The position numbers and the translations under genes were made by a program. 64,000 nucleotides of DNA, from contig NZ_CP050313.1 of NCBI RefSeq assembly GCF_011765625.1, positions 1,608,501 to 1,672,500 on the forward strand, read 5' to 3'. Shown piece after piece: positions 52,485 through 62,730 of the stretch. Each line of letters opens with the position of its first letter. The stretch's first letter is position 1. Origin of the DNA: Shewanella aestuarii. GTDB lineage: Bacteria > Pseudomonadota > Gammaproteobacteria > Enterobacterales > Shewanellaceae. The notes under the pieces were generated by a model. That model did not search any database. It saw only the letters and a program-made list of their open reading frames with translations, and was not told where the DNA came from.

Positions 52485-52704
52485 AAAATAAAGTGACACT
52501 ATATACCAAACTCATTTAATTCTATGTTATTACAATAAATTGGTAAAAAAATTACAAATTGGCTTTATTCGCTATTGCAAACAAACGCGATAGCGGTTAA
52601 GTTTTAAAGCAAGTCAAGTTTAAGCCTAAATTAAGTGCCTTAAACGGTTCACATGACAACTGAATTTATCAACGCCAAATGGCAAAAATTGAGAGCTAAA
52701 AATT

Positions 52705-52752
52705 ATGTTTATCCAAGTGACTACAATTCATCATCACCATCATATGCGGTAG
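52705..52752 (+). CDS. hisL: his operon leader peptide
   Basis: The 15-residue frame MFIQVTTIHHHHHMR contains five consecutive His codons (CAT CAT CAC CAT CAT). It stands 167 bases upstream of hisG and is followed by alternative hairpins and a terminator. This is the layout of a histidine attenuator: ribosome stalling on His codons when His-tRNA is scarce prevents the terminator. E. coli HisL has seven His. Confidence 0.93.
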   Translation: MFIQVTTIHHHHHMR

Positions 52753-52840
52753 CCTTCGGATGCTTACTGCCGGAGGTTTATATCCTTCTGGCGGTGAAAA
52801 TATCACTAACCCCTGGAAGGAATTTCAGGGGTTTTTTATT
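52753..52840 (+). promoter_or_regulatory. his attenuator with terminator hairpin
   Basis: After hisL come a GCCTTCGG/CCGGAGGT stem (pause/anti-terminator candidate) and then a terminator: AACCCCTG/CAGGGGTT (52808-52815 with 52826-52833) followed by a T-run. With the His-rich leader this forms a transcription attenuator ahead of hisG. Confidence 0.88.
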
Positions 52841-52918
52841 TTCTAGATTATGATTTACAAAATATTTTTTTCTTCTAATACAGTTTTTACAATTTAATTT
52901 TATAAAAGGTAGTAGCAA

Positions 52919-53818
52919 ATGATTGAGTCAAACCGTTTACGTATCGCCATCCAAAAGTCAGGTCGTTTATCAAAAGAATCACAACAATTGCTGAAAAGTT
53001 GTGGGATCAAATTTAATGTCAATGAACAGCGTCTCATTGCGCATGCAGACAATATGCCCATCGATTTATTACGTGTTCGTGATGATGATATTCCAGGTTT
53101 GGTAATGGATGGTGTGGTTGATTTAGGGATTATCGGTGAAAATGTTCTCGAGGAAGAACAAATTGAACGTCAAGTCGTGAACAAACCTGCCGAGTTTATA
53201 AAATTACGTCAATTAGATTTTGGGGCTTGCCGTTTATCATTAGCAGTGCCAAACGAGTTTAGTTATAACGATGCACAATCATTAGAAGGCTTACGTATTG
53301 CCACGTCATACCCTAATCTACTGCGCCGCTTTATGCAGGAAAAAGGCATTAACTACCGTGATTGTATGTTGAAAGGCTCTGTTGAAGTTGCCCCACGTGC
53401 AGGTTTAGCAGATGGCATTTGTGACCTCGTCTCAACTGGTGCAACACTTGAAGCAAACGGCCTATATGAAACAGAAGTCATTTACCGCTCAATGGCATGC
53501 GTTATTCAGTCAACTCAAACACAAACGCCATCAAAACAAGCACTAATAGACAAAATTTTATCTCGTGTTAATGGCGTAATTCGTGCTCGCGAAAGTAAGT
53601 ACATCTTATTGCACGCGCCAACCGAAACCTTAGATCAAATTGTGGCTTTATTACCGGGCGCTGAAAACCCAACAGTGTTGCCACTCAATGATGATTCAAA
53701 TCGCGTTGCCATTCACGCGGTCAGTACTGAAGATTTATTCTGGGACACAATGGAAGAACTTACAGCACTTGGTGCATCTTCCATTCTTGTCATGCCAATT
53801 GAAAAAATGATGGGGTAA
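52919..53818 (+). CDS. hisG: ATP phosphoribosyltransferase
   Basis: The 299-residue first enzyme of histidine synthesis joins ATP and PRPP. Its length equals the long, HisZ-independent form with a C-terminal ACT-like regulatory domain (about 225-299), so histidine feedback inhibition is expected. The signature [21 protein letters not shown] shows the PRPP-binding loop. The next gene starts at the base after its stop codon. Confidence 0.97.
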   Translation: MIESNRLRIAIQKSGRLSKESQQLLKSCGIKFNVNEQRLIAHADNMPIDLLRVRDDDIPGLVMDGVVDLGIIGENVLEEEQIERQVVNKPAEFIKLRQLDFGACRLSLAVPNEFSYNDAQSLEGLRIATSYPNLLRRFMQEKGINYRDCMLKGSVEVAPRAGLADGICDLVSTGATLEANGLYETEVIYRSMACVIQSTQTQTPSKQALIDKILSRVNGVIRARESKYILLHAPTETLDQIVALLPGAENPTVLPLNDDSNRVAIHAVSTEDLFWDTMEELTALGASSILVMPIEKMMG

Positions 53819-55144
53819 ATGTTGATGGCTAATTCGCAAACATCATCACCAATGGAAATTTTAAATTGGAATGCGTTATCTGACTCAGATAAAAATCAAG
53901 CGCTAACTCGCTCACCCTTGATTGGTGATAACAGTGTTGAACAACAAGTGACTCGCATTATTGAGCAAGTGGTTACCAATGGCGATGTTGCACTTAAGCA
54001 GTTCAATCAGCAATTTGATGGCGTCAAGGTTGAGTCGTTAGCGTTATCACAACAGGAAATTGATGCGGCGTGTGAACGAGTTGCTGAACCTGTCAAACAA
54101 AGTATAGCTGTTGCCGTTGCCAATATTGAAACCTTTCATAAAGCACAAGTGTTTAACGCTATTGATATTGAAACAATGCCTGGTGTGCGATGTGAACTGC
54201 GAACTGAAGCCATTGAAAAAGTTGGCCTGTATATTCCGGGTGGCACAGCCCCCTTAATATCGACTGTGATGATGCTTGCGCTGCCTGCAAAAATCGCCGG
54301 TTGCCAACAACGCGTACTGGTTAGCCCCCCGCCAATTAATGATGCCATTATTTATGCAGCTAAAGTGTGTGGTATTACTGAAATTTACCAAGTTGGCGGC
54401 GCTCAAGCAATTGCCGCCATGGCCTTTGGCACAGAATCTGTTACTAAGGTTGATAAAATCTTTGGCCCCGGCAATCGTTATGTGACTGAAGCTAAACGCC
54501 TTGTATCGCAGGATAATCGTATTAGTGTCACCATTGATATGCCAGCTGGTCCATCTGAAGTACTGGTTATCGCAGATGAATATGCCAACCCCGCTTTTAT
54601 TGCGGCTGATTTATTATCACAAGCAGAACATGGTGTTGACTCACAAGTAATGCTAGTGACTAATTCTCAAGCACAGGCTGAAGCCGTTAATAGCGAGTTA
54701 GTCAGTCAACTGGCACAGTTGCCACGACAAGATATTGCTAAACAGGCACTCACTTGTAGTCGCAGTATTGTTGTTAATGACTTGAATGAAGCCGTGTTAG
54801 TGTCAAATCAATATGGGCCTGAGCACTTAATTGTACAAACTCAATCTCCACGAGATCTATTAGGGGCAATTCGCGCAGCTGGATCGGTATTCGTTGGCGC
54901 TTATACCCCTGAGTCTGTAGGTGACTATGCCAGCGGGACTAACCATGTGTTACCAACTTATGGTTATAGCCGAGCAGTCTCAAGCTTGTCATTAGCTGAC
55001 TTTAGCCGCCGTTTTACCGTACAAGAGCTAACCCCACAAGGATTGCAAAATTTAGGTCAAACCGTGATGACATTAGCTGAAAATGAATTATTAGATGCGC
55101 ATAAACAAGCCGTTGCCATTCGTTTGGCCAGTTTAACTAACTAA
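53819..55144 (+). CDS. hisD: Histidinol dehydrogenase
   Basis: This 441-residue zinc enzyme does the last two oxidations to histidine with NAD. Motifs GLYIPGGTAPLISTVMM, GPGNRYVTEAKR and the catalytic PEHLIVQT region and DYASGTNHVLPT are present. The start could be ATG 53819 or the second ATG at 53825; the first abuts the hisG stop codon and suggests coupling. Confidence 0.97.
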   Translation: MLMANSQTSSPMEILNWNALSDSDKNQALTRSPLIGDNSVEQQVTRIIEQVVTNGDVALKQFNQQFDGVKVESLALSQQEIDAACERVAEPVKQSIAVAVANIETFHKAQVFNAIDIETMPGVRCELRTEAIEKVGLYIPGGTAPLISTVMMLALPAKIAGCQQRVLVSPPPINDAIIYAAKVCGITEIYQVGGAQAIAAMAFGTESVTKVDKIFGPGNRYVTEAKRLVSQDNRISVTIDMPAGPSEVLVIADEYANPAFIAADLLSQAEHGVDSQVMLVTNSQAQAEAVNSELVSQLAQLPRQDIAKQALTCSRSIVVNDLNEAVLVSNQYGPEHLIVQTQSPRDLLGAIRAAGSVFVGAYTPESVGDYASGTNHVLPTYGYSRAVSSLSLADFSRRFTVQELTPQGLQNLGQTVMTLAENELLDAHKQAVAIRLASLTN

Positions 55145-55175
55145 CCTTGTTATGTTGTGATGCAAAGGAATTACC

Positions 55176-56219
55176 ATGAACAGCTTTGATGCAAACCAAT
55201 TAGCCAGACCTGAATTATTAACATTAACCCCATATCAAAGTGCAAGACGTATTGGTGGCCGCGGTGACATTTGGATAAATGCCAATGAGTCGCCTTTTAA
55301 TAATAGTGACTTAGATAAGCTAAATCGCTATCCAGAATGTCAGCCTCCTGAATTAATTAGCGCTTATGCCGATTATGCAGGTGTAAACACGACTCAAGTC
55401 GTGACTAGCCGTGGTGCAGATGAGGCCATTGAATTACTCATTCGCACCTTTTGTATTCCAGGACAAGACAGTATCGCCATCTTCGGCCCTACATACGGTA
55501 TGTACGCAATAAGCGCAGCTACATTTAATATTGCCGTTAATACATTAAGCCTGACAGATAATTACCAATTACCAGAAGGTTGGCCAGCTGAAATTGGAGC
55601 GGCTAAATTGGTCTTTATCTGCAACCCTAACAATCCTACCGGCACGGTTATCAATAAAGATGATATTGAAGTGGCGATAGCCAGTGCGCCAAATTCGATT
55701 GTAGTGGTTGATGAAGCATATATTGAGTTTTGTCCTGAGTACTCTGTTGCGGATTTACTTGAGCGTTATCCAAATCTTGTGGTATTACGCACCCTTTCAA
55801 AAGCGTTTGCCCTAGCGGGAGCGCGCTGCGGGTTTATGTTGGCGAACGAAGCCATCATTGAACTGGTTATGAGAGTTATTGCGCCTTATCCTGTGCCTTT
55901 ACCCGTATCAGAACTGGCCGTTAAAGCACTGAGCGGAAATGGAATATCACAAATGCGTCAACAAGTCGCGCAACTGAAAAACCAAGGCGAACGCTTATCA
56001 AAAACCCTAGAAACTATTGGCGCTAATGTCTTAAGCGCAAATGGGAATTTTGTTCTAGCACGCTTTGATGATGTGACTCGCATAGCAAATGCATTAACCG
56101 CCAATGGGATAGTGGCCAGAGCCTATAAAGACCCTCGCCTTATCGATGCAATTCGCTTTAGCTTTGCCTCAGCAGCACAAACAGACAAATTAATCGATGT
56201 GTTGTTAAGCTGTAAATAA
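55176..56219 (+). CDS. hisC: Histidinol-phosphate aminotransferase
   Basis: The 347-residue fold I PLP aminotransferase converts imidazole-acetol phosphate to histidinol phosphate. The PLP lysine lies in RTLSKAFALAGARCGF; CNPNNPTGTV and VVDEAYIEF are also visible. It lies 31 bases after hisD. Confidence 0.96.
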   Translation: MNSFDANQLARPELLTLTPYQSARRIGGRGDIWINANESPFNNSDLDKLNRYPECQPPELISAYADYAGVNTTQVVTSRGADEAIELLIRTFCIPGQDSIAIFGPTYGMYAISAATFNIAVNTLSLTDNYQLPEGWPAEIGAAKLVFICNPNNPTGTVINKDDIEVAIASAPNSIVVVDEAYIEFCPEYSVADLLERYPNLVVLRTLSKAFALAGARCGFMLANEAIIELVMRVIAPYPVPLPVSELAVKALSGNGISQMRQQVAQLKNQGERLSKTLETIGANVLSANGNFVLARFDDVTRIANALTANGIVARAYKDPRLIDAIRFSFASAAQTDKLIDVLLSCK

Positions 56220-56273
56220 CAACATTTACCCGTATAAAAATATAATCAGTTCCTACATTTTAAGGTTGGCAGT

Positions 56274-57341
56274 ATGAAACAGAAAATCCTCTTTATTGAC
56301 AGAGATGGTACCTTGGTTGAAGAGCCTGCAATTGATAAACAATTAGATAGCTTGGCAAAATTGGTATTTGAACCACAAGTGATCCCTGCATTACTTAAAT
56401 TGCAAAAAGCGGGCTTTCGATTAGTGATGGTGAGTAATCAAGATGGCCTAGGCACGCCATCATTTCCAAAAGATGATTTTGATGCACCGCATAATATGAT
56501 GATGCAAATCTTCGAAAGCCAAGGGGTTAAATTTGACGATGTAGTGATATGTCCACACTTTGACGATGAAAACTGCAGTTGCCGCAAGCCTAAACTCGGT
56601 TTAGTAAAAAGCTACCTAACAGAAGGCAAAGTTGATTTTACAGAATCCGCCGTGATTGGCGATCGTCACACCGATGTCGAACTGGCCAACGCCATGGGTA
56701 TTAAAAGCTTCCAATATAATCGTCAAACGCTGAATTGGGACGACATTTGTGAAGCGCTGTTAAGCAAAGGACGTCAAGCAACTGTAGTGCGTACCACCAA
56801 AGAAACCGACATCAAAGTCACCATTGATTTAGATAGCCAAACTAAAGGTAAAATAGACACTGGTATCGGTTTTTTTGATCACATGCTAGATCAAATTCAA
56901 ACTCATGGTAATTTCAAAATGGATGTCACTGTTGATGGCGATTTAGAAATAGATGATCACCACAGCGTTGAAGACACCGCACTGGCTATTGGTGATGCCA
57001 TTCGCCAAGCATTAGGTGATAAACGCGGCATTGCGCGATTTGGTTTTAGTTTGCCAATGGATGAAGCCAATGGCGAGTGTTTAATGGACATATCTGGTCG
57101 CCCATTCATAAAATTTAACGCTGACTTTAATCGTGAAATGGTCGGTGAAATGGCTACCGAAATGGTACCGCATTTCTTTAGATCATTTGCTGATGGATTA
57201 CGTTGTACTTTGCACATCAGTTCTGAAGGTGACAATGACCATCACAAAGTTGAAGCACTATTTAAAGTACTGGGTCGAACACTTCGTCAAGCCGTTAAAG
57301 TTGAAGGTGATATTTTGCCATCAAGTAAAGGTGTTTTGTAA
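56274..57341 (+). CDS. hisB: Bifunctional histidinol-phosphatase / imidazoleglycerol-phosphate dehydratase
   Basis: The 355-residue fusion equals the E. coli length. N-terminal HAD phosphatase: [12 protein letters not shown] (Asp9, Asp11) and a zinc loop [18 protein letters not shown]-terminal dehydratase from about residue 165: [18 protein letters not shown] and [14 protein letters not shown] manganese-site histidines. It does steps 6 and 8 of the pathway. Confidence 0.97.
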   Translation: MKQKILFIDRDGTLVEEPAIDKQLDSLAKLVFEPQVIPALLKLQKAGFRLVMVSNQDGLGTPSFPKDDFDAPHNMMMQIFESQGVKFDDVVICPHFDDENCSCRKPKLGLVKSYLTEGKVDFTESAVIGDRHTDVELANAMGIKSFQYNRQTLNWDDICEALLSKGRQATVVRTTKETDIKVTIDLDSQTKGKIDTGIGFFDHMLDQIQTHGNFKMDVTVDGDLEIDDHHSVEDTALAIGDAIRQALGDKRGIARFGFSLPMDEANGECLMDISGRPFIKFNADFNREMVGEMATEMVPHFFRSFADGLRCTLHISSEGDNDHHKVEALFKVLGRTLRQAVKVEGDILPSSKGVL

Positions 57342-57350
57342 GGAGCTAAT

Positions 57351-58004
57351 GTGACAACAACTTCAGCAAATACAGCACTTAATCAACATGACTTAACCGT
57401 CATTATCGACACAGGTTGTGCCAATTTAAGCTCAGTACGCTTCGCGTTTGAACGCTTGCAAGCCAATGTTATTGTGTCGGCAGATTTTGATGTTATCCGC
57501 AGTGCTGCACGGGTGGTATTACCCGGTGTTGGCACGGCAGGCGCAGCCATGGAAGCATTAAAGCAAAAGCAACTTGTTGAGCTAATTGTTAGCCTGAAAC
57601 AACCAGTAATGGGGGTCTGTTTAGGAATGCAAATGCTTGCCAATATATCAAAAGAACGCGGCGGACGCGGGCTTGAAGATATTCAGTGCTTAGGTTTAGT
57701 GCCAACAGAAATCAGTGACATAGACAGTCAGGGCTTACCTTTACCACACATAGGCTGGAACCAAATAACCGTGTCAGATCATCCACTGTTTAATGGTATT
57801 GCTGATGGCAGCTATGTGTATTTTGTCCATAGTTATCGCGCCCCAATCAGTCAGTACACTTTAGCTAGCAGCACGTATGGTGAAACCTTTAGCGCAGCCA
57901 TAGGTAAAGACAACTTTTTTGGCGTGCAATTTCATCCAGAAAAAAGCGCTGCTGTGGGGGCCCAAATACTACAAAATTTTTTAAACATGGGGAAAACACA
58001 ATGA
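57351..58004 (+). CDS. hisH: Imidazole glycerol phosphate synthase, glutaminase subunit
   Basis: The 217-residue class I glutamine amidotransferase has the nucleophile elbow GVCLGMQML and the His-Glu pair in [13 protein letters not shown]. It passes ammonia to HisF. It begins with a GTG or with the ATG-like frame at 57351 after GGAGCTAA. Its last bases overlap the start of hisA by 4 (ATGA), a sign of coupling. Confidence 0.96.
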   Translation: MTTTSANTALNQHDLTVIIDTGCANLSSVRFAFERLQANVIVSADFDVIRSAARVVLPGVGTAGAAMEALKQKQLVELIVSLKQPVMGVCLGMQMLANISKERGGRGLEDIQCLGLVPTEISDIDSQGLPLPHIGWNQITVSDHPLFNGIADGSYVYFVHSYRAPISQYTLASSTYGETFSAAIGKDNFFGVQFHPEKSAAVGAQILQNFLNMGKTQ

Positions 58005-58738
58005 TCATTCCAGCAATTGATTTAATTGATGGTCAGGTAGTTCGCTTATATCAAGGTGATTATCAACAACAAACCACCTTTGATTTAAGCCCCCTCGCCC
58101 AACTGCAATCTTATCAAGATCAAGGAGCTAAATTACTTCATATTGTGGACTTAACCGGTGCAAAAGATCCCCAAAAGCGCCAAATAACCCTGATTGGAGA
58201 ATTGGTTGCCGGACTGGATGTTGACATTCAAGTTGGGGGCGGGATCCGCAGCGAACAACAGGTAAAAGAGTTACTTGAACTTGGCGTTAAGCGAGTGGTT
58301 ATTGGCTCATTAGCAGTAAAAGAACCTGAATTAGTAAAAAGTTGGTTTGTAAAATATGGCAGTGATGCAATTTGTTTAGCATTGGATGTCAACATTAATG
58401 AAGCCGGTGAAAAAATTGTCGCGGTTTCTGGCTGGCAAGCTGGTGGTGGTAAATCATTAGAATCACTGGTTGCCAAGTTTGAAACCGTTGGCTTACAACA
58501 TGCGTTAGTCACAGATATTAGCCGCGATGGCACCTTACAAGGCGCTAATACTGAGTTATATACCGAACTAGCAACTCAATACCCTAATATAAACTGGCAA
58601 GCTTCAGGTGGCATTGCAACACTCGATGACGTTGCCGCTGTACGTGACAGTAAAGCTGGCGGCATTATCATTGGCAAGGCTTTATTGATTAACAACTTTA
58701 CGGTTAAGGAGGCAATTCAATGCTGGCCAAACGCATAG
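58001..58738 (+). CDS. hisA: ProFAR isomerase
   Basis: This 245-residue (beta-alpha)8 barrel opens the sugar ring of ProFAR by an Amadori rearrangement. [20 protein letters not shown] holds the first catalytic Asp (8), and the second half has [11 protein letters not shown] with the other Asp. Overlaps hisH by 4 bases and hisF by 19. Confidence 0.97.
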   Translation: MIIPAIDLIDGQVVRLYQGDYQQQTTFDLSPLAQLQSYQDQGAKLLHIVDLTGAKDPQKRQITLIGELVAGLDVDIQVGGGIRSEQQVKELLELGVKRVVIGSLAVKEPELVKSWFVKYGSDAICLALDVNINEAGEKIVAVSGWQAGGGKSLESLVAKFETVGLQHALVTDISRDGTLQGANTELYTELATQYPNINWQASGGIATLDDVAAVRDSKAGGIIIGKALLINNFTVKEAIQCWPNA

Positions 58739-59493
58739 TTCCGTGTCTTGATGTCCGTGAAGGAAAAGTTGTCAAAGGCGTACAATTTCGCGACCATGAA
58801 ATTGTTGGCGACATAGTCCCATTAGCCGCTAGATATGCCCAAGAAGGCGCTGATGAATTGGTGTTTTATGACATTACGGCCAGTGCCCACGATAGAGTTA
58901 TCGACAAGTCTTGGGTAAGTCGAGTGGCAGAGCAAATTGATATTCCCTTTTGTGTAGCTGGTGGCATTAAAACCATTGAACAAGCACGGGAAAAACTGGC
59001 TTTTGGTGCCGATAAAATCTCCATTAACTCACCCGCATTATCCGATCCAAGTTTAATCTCGCGCTTGCAAGATGAATTTGGTCGCCAATGTATTGTAATT
59101 GGAATTGATTCATTTTATGACGCGGAGTCAAACAGTTATAAAGTAAAGCAATTTACCGGAGATGAAGCAGCCACTAAAGATACTCAATGGTTCACTCAAG
59201 ATTGGGTTGAAGAAGTTCAAAAACGTGGCTGTGGTGAAATCGTATTAAATGTTATGAACCAAGATGGCGTTCGCGGTGGATATGATATTAAGCAATTAAG
59301 CATGATACGGGCTATTTGTGATGTGCCACTGATTGCCTCGGGAGGCGCTGGCACCATGGAACATTTTAAAGATGTTTTTGACCAAGCCAAGGTCGATGCG
59401 GCCTTAGCCGCAAGTGTATTCCACAAAGGGATCATTGATATTGGTCAGTTAAAGCAGTACTTGCATAGTCACAATATTGCGATTCGACTATAA
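58720..59493 (+). CDS. hisF: Imidazole glycerol phosphate synthase, cyclase subunit
   Basis: The 257-residue barrel has catalytic aspartates in [16 protein letters not shown] (Asp11) and VIGIDSFYD (about 130). It closes the imidazole ring using ammonia from HisH and releases AICAR to purine synthesis. The ATG at 58720 lies inside the end of hisA, preceded by AAGGAGG. Confidence 0.97.
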   Translation: MLAKRIVPCLDVREGKVVKGVQFRDHEIVGDIVPLAARYAQEGADELVFYDITASAHDRVIDKSWVSRVAEQIDIPFCVAGGIKTIEQAREKLAFGADKISINSPALSDPSLISRLQDEFGRQCIVIGIDSFYDAESNSYKVKQFTGDEAATKDTQWFTQDWVEEVQKRGCGEIVLNVMNQDGVRGGYDIKQLSMIRAICDVPLIASGGAGTMEHFKDVFDQAKVDAALAASVFHKGIIDIGQLKQYLHSHNIAIRL

Positions 59494-59521
59494 ATTTGCG
59501 CTAACAAATAAGAGAAAACCT

Positions 59522-60145
59522 ATGACACAAATAACATTTGATAGCTCAAGCCTTGCTTGGGATAAGCAAGATGGCTTAATGCCAGCCGTAGTACAGAACC
59601 ACTTAACGGGCAAAGTGCTTATGCTAGGCTATATGGACCAAGCGGCTTTAGACAAAACATTAGCCACTAAAATGGTGACCTTTTATAGCCGCTCCAAACA
59701 GCGTTTATGGACTAAAGGTGAAAGCTCAGGAAATAGCCTTGAGCTAATTGCCATTGATAAAGACTGCGACAATGACAGCTTATTGGTTCAAGTGATTCCA
59801 AATGGCCCAACGTGCCACACCGGCACCGAAAGCTGCTGGCCAGATGGTAACGCCCACCCTTTTATTGATAATTTGACCAATGTGATTATTTCACGCAAAG
59901 GCCAAAGTGCAGATTCAAGCTACACTGCATCTTTGTTCGAACGTGGCACCAAACGCATTGCACAAAAAGTCGGTGAAGAAGGCTTGGAAACCGCTTTAGC
60001 TGCCGCAACTCATGATAAAGAAGAGCTTATCAATGAAGCCTCTGATTTAATGTATCACTTGATTGTGTTGTTAGAAGACCAAGGCTTATCAATGGCTGAA
60101 GTGAATAAAAACCTCTTAGATAGACATAGTAAAGCAACTAAGTAG
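59522..60145 (+). CDS. hisI: Bifunctional PRA-CH / PRA-PH (HisI/HisIE)
   Basis: The 207-residue fusion opens the adenine ring and removes pyrophosphate, steps 2 and 3. N-terminal cyclohydrolase: [15 protein letters not shown] and [11 protein letters not shown] with metal cysteines. C-terminal pyrophosphohydrolase from about 115: [14 protein letters not shown] start it at ATG 59522 with AAGAGA upstream, not at the frame opening 45 bases earlier. It ends the operon; no terminator is obvious before the REP-like element. Confidence 0.96.
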   Translation: MTQITFDSSSLAWDKQDGLMPAVVQNHLTGKVLMLGYMDQAALDKTLATKMVTFYSRSKQRLWTKGESSGNSLELIAIDKDCDNDSLLVQVIPNGPTCHTGTESCWPDGNAHPFIDNLTNVIISRKGQSADSSYTASLFERGTKRIAQKVGEEGLETALAAATHDKEELINEASDLMYHLIVLLEDQGLSMAEVNKNLLDRHSKATK

Positions 60146-60186
60146 GTAGTTAAACAAATAAAAGCGATATTCAAAAAACAGAATAG

Positions 60187-60213
60187 ATTCCGGCCCAAAA
60201 GTATTGCCGGAAT
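60187..60213. repeat. REP-like palindrome ATTCCGGC...GCCGGAAT
   Basis: Two 8-base perfect arms separated by 11 bases, with flanks GATT and GACGG like extragenic palindromes scattered in many proteobacterial genomes. It lies at the left border of the accessory region, just beyond hisI. It could also act as the his operon terminator. Confidence 0.6.
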
Positions 60214-60267
60214 GACGGTAGTATTGGACATAATCCTAATTCTGGGTATTGAGCACAATCCGAATAT

Positions 60268-60363
60268 TTCAAGATGTTGTGCAACGATAAGTGATAGTCC
60301 ATTGATGGACTTACTCATATCGGTGATTCCCGTGACGAGATAAACTTGAGCCGATGGTGTCAT
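60268..60363 (-). pseudogene. Truncated IS66-family TnpB
   Basis: About 32 residues at the start of an IS66 ORF2 protein are present: MTPSAQVYLVTGITDMSKSI then NGLSL. The similarity stops near 60268 where REP-like DNA begins, so most of tnpB and the whole transposase gene are lost. Its ATG overlaps the tnpA stop codon (ATGA), as in intact IS66 elements. Confidence 0.75.
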
Positions 60364-60659
60364 TGTAATGCTGCAACCCAATGCTGGATTTGGCTAGCGC
60401 TTAAATGAATTGGCAACTGAGCACGCAAACCATTAGCAAGGACTAGCGTGACAACGTTTACATTCTCGACGGATACATCTGTCACAAGAATGGGTTGCAA
60501 TCGTTGAGGCTCTGGCTGTGTTCGAAGTTTTTTGGCCCATGTATAAAAGGTTTGATAGCTTATGTTCTGCTCAGCACAAAACTGAGTGATGCTTTTATCA
60601 CTTTGTTTTTGCTGCTCGATTAATGAAGACCAATACTGGTGTTTTTCTTGTGCGTTCAT
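60360..60659 (-). mobile_element. tnpA: IS66-family accessory protein TnpA, remnant element
   Basis: The 99-residue frame has the IS66 ORF1 features: a helix-turn-helix QSDKSITQFCAEQNISYQTFYTW followed by a beta-like part (VTLVLANGLRAQLP). An AAGGAGG ribosome site precedes its ATG. With the truncated tnpB next to it, this is the left part of an IS66-type element whose other genes are missing. I see no clear inverted repeat at the outer end. Confidence 0.85.
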
Positions 60660-60910
60660 AGAACCTCCTTAAATTGGTGAGGTACTATGACAAATATTTT
60701 TTTGATTGAGTATGTGGGGTTTATTTACCGCTTAGATACATTATCTTCATACCATTTTTAGTCATTATCAAATCATGAGTAACATTAAGGAAATTAACGA
60801 TAAACCGTCGTATTGATTACATGATACAAAGATGGGTAATGCTATTATTTTATCACTTAATCATAAATTAATCAGATTTGGCATATTAACTATCGTTCTA
60901 GGGTAGATCA

Positions 60911-62658
60911 TTGGCGAAAGAATTTTATAATCAAAACGCAAGCAACCTAGCACAGCAATATCTTTCAAAGTCATTTGAGGAGGTACATGAAAGCTGGGCA
61001 GATTTTTTGCCATCAATTATTAGTAATCCCAATGCTAGAATTTTAGATGTTGGCGCTGGTGCTGGGCGAGATGCAAAATATCTAGCTTCCTTAGCTCAGG
61101 ACACCCATCAAGCAAATAATAATATCCAAGTACTAGCAGTGGAACCGGCTTTAGATCTATCAAAGATCGGACAACAGACTACTCATGATTTAAATGTTAA
61201 ATGGTTAAGTGATACTCTTCCAGCTCTTGATTCTGTAACAAAATTAGAAGTCAGTTTTGATTTAATACTACATAGTGCTGTATGGATGCATATAGCTCCC
61301 AGTGACCGTGCGAGAGCCAGACGTAAGCTAGCTAACATTCTTAAGCCTGGTGGGAAAATTGTTATCTCACTTAGGCATGGGCAGACTGAAGAAGATTTTA
61401 CTAAGCGTACAATGTTCGTTGTTTGTGCAGATGAGTTAAAAAAGCTCGCTTCTAATGTAGGGCTGTTTTGTAAGTTAGAAACGCCAAAAGAGACAGACAA
61501 ACTTGGTCGTAATCATGTTTCTTGGCAAACTGTTGTTTTACAGATGCCAGACGATGGCACGGGGGCATTCCCTTTCATTAGGCACGTTGCCATAAATGAT
61601 GGAAAGTCAGCCACACACAAGCTTGCATTACTGCGTGTTTTATTGAGGATTGCCGATGGCCATCCCGGAGCCGTAATAAGAAGAGAACCGTCAATATTTG
61701 GTGATAGAGTCATATTGCCTGTAGGTCTGGTCGCTTTGTATTGGTGCCATCAATATAAAGATTTAATTGACCAACATAAGCTTTTTCAAACGCCAAATAA
61801 TAAGCCCAATATGGGGTTTATGAAAGATGATGGTTGGCACAAATTAACTCACCGCACAGCATCAGATTATCGCATTGGAAATTTGTTTACAGGGGATGAT
61901 GCCATTGCCTTGTATAAAACCATTTCGGCAGCAGTAAAAAATATAAAAACAATGCCGTGTACCTACATCACGTTACCAAATAGCGATAAAACGGTATTTG
62001 AAGTCGATAATAAAACGGTGAGAGCAAAAGATAGTATATTCCTCGATTTACCAACGTTGGAGCAATGGGGGAATTTTCATTACCAGAATCTACTTGGTTA
62101 GCTTTCAACCGTTATGCTTGCTGGATAGAGCCGGTTCTAATTAGTGAGTGGGTTAAAGCAATGGCAAGCTATAAGGGCAACTCAAGATATAGAAAGCCGT
62201 ATACTCACCACCACTTATATAGAGCTTTGAATTGGCTTGAGCCAAAACGGACAACAATAGAAGTTAGAGATCGATTCGAAGAACTTAAGAAATACCATGA
62301 AATGCAATGTGTCTGGTCTGCTAAAAAACTCAATAAAAGTTACGATATTGATCATAGCTTACCTTTCGCTCGGTGGCCTAATAATGATTTATGGAACCTG
62401 TTGCCGACAGATAGCACTATTAACAACCAAAAAAGCGATAAACTGCCAACAGAATCAAAGTTACTAAATGCTAAGTCCAGAATCACAGAGTGGTGGAAAG
62501 AAGCTTGGTTAGACTCACAAACTGAAAGATTTTTTGCTGAAGCGAACATTGCGCTTCCGGGGCTTGATTCTAGCAATAATTCATTAGATGACTTGTTTGA
62601 AGCATTGGTTATTCAACGAGGTAGATTGCGCGAAATGCAACAATTGCAGGAGTGGTAA
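60911..62658 (+). pseudogene. SAM methyltransferase-HNH nuclease gene, split by a one-base frameshift
   Basis: The first frame (60911-62101, 396 residues, TTG start) has a class I SAM-dependent methyltransferase domain at about 10-185 (ILDVGAGAGRDAKYLA, LAVEPALDL, HSAVWMHIAP, LKPGGKIVISLRHG). A second domain follows (HKLALLRVLLRIAD, LPVGLVALYW). The second frame (62065-62658, 197 residues) has an HNH nuclease motif: VWSAKKLNKSYDIDHSLPFARWP then NNDLWNLLPTDSTINNQKSDKLP. The two overlap by 37 bases. At a run of five G (62067-62071), one added G would fuse them as LEQWGEFSLPESTWLAF, about 580 residues. The methyltransferase looks like a small-molecule type, not a DNA methyltransferase (no DPPY-type motif). 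Role unknown; bacterial defence is possible. It lies between two insertion-sequence remnants. It could also be two coupled proteins with the HNH start at ATG 62065. Confidence 0.72.
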
Positions 62659-62730
62659 ATATGAAAGATCAAGATACAGGAAAACATTCTTAAGTTGTAT
62701 TAGTCTCGACTTAAGTTGACGTTTCAGTGG

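Larger units (their letters stand above)
52171..52704. other. Region between tRNA-Val genes and hisL
   Basis: About 530 bases holding the tRNA promoter on the minus strand, a short heptamer repeat (52450-52484), a small inverted repeat CGCTAT/ATAGCG near 52570-52595, and the start of the his leader transcript. No gene is evident. I could not pick a convincing his promoter. Confidence 0.45.

Noticed and set aside
52653..52853. A 66-codon frame across the his leader
   Set aside because: It overlaps hisL and the attenuator in another frame and runs through the terminator hairpin; the His-rich 15-codon frame explains the region better.
60055..60267. Downstream half of the frame containing truncated TnpB
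   Set aside because: It runs through REP-like DNA and antisense to hisI; only the first 32 codons resemble TnpB.
60911..62658. Classical restriction-modification system
   Set aside because: No DNA methyltransferase catalytic motif (DPPY, NPPF or PCQ type) is visible; the fold signature is of a small-molecule or RNA methyltransferase.
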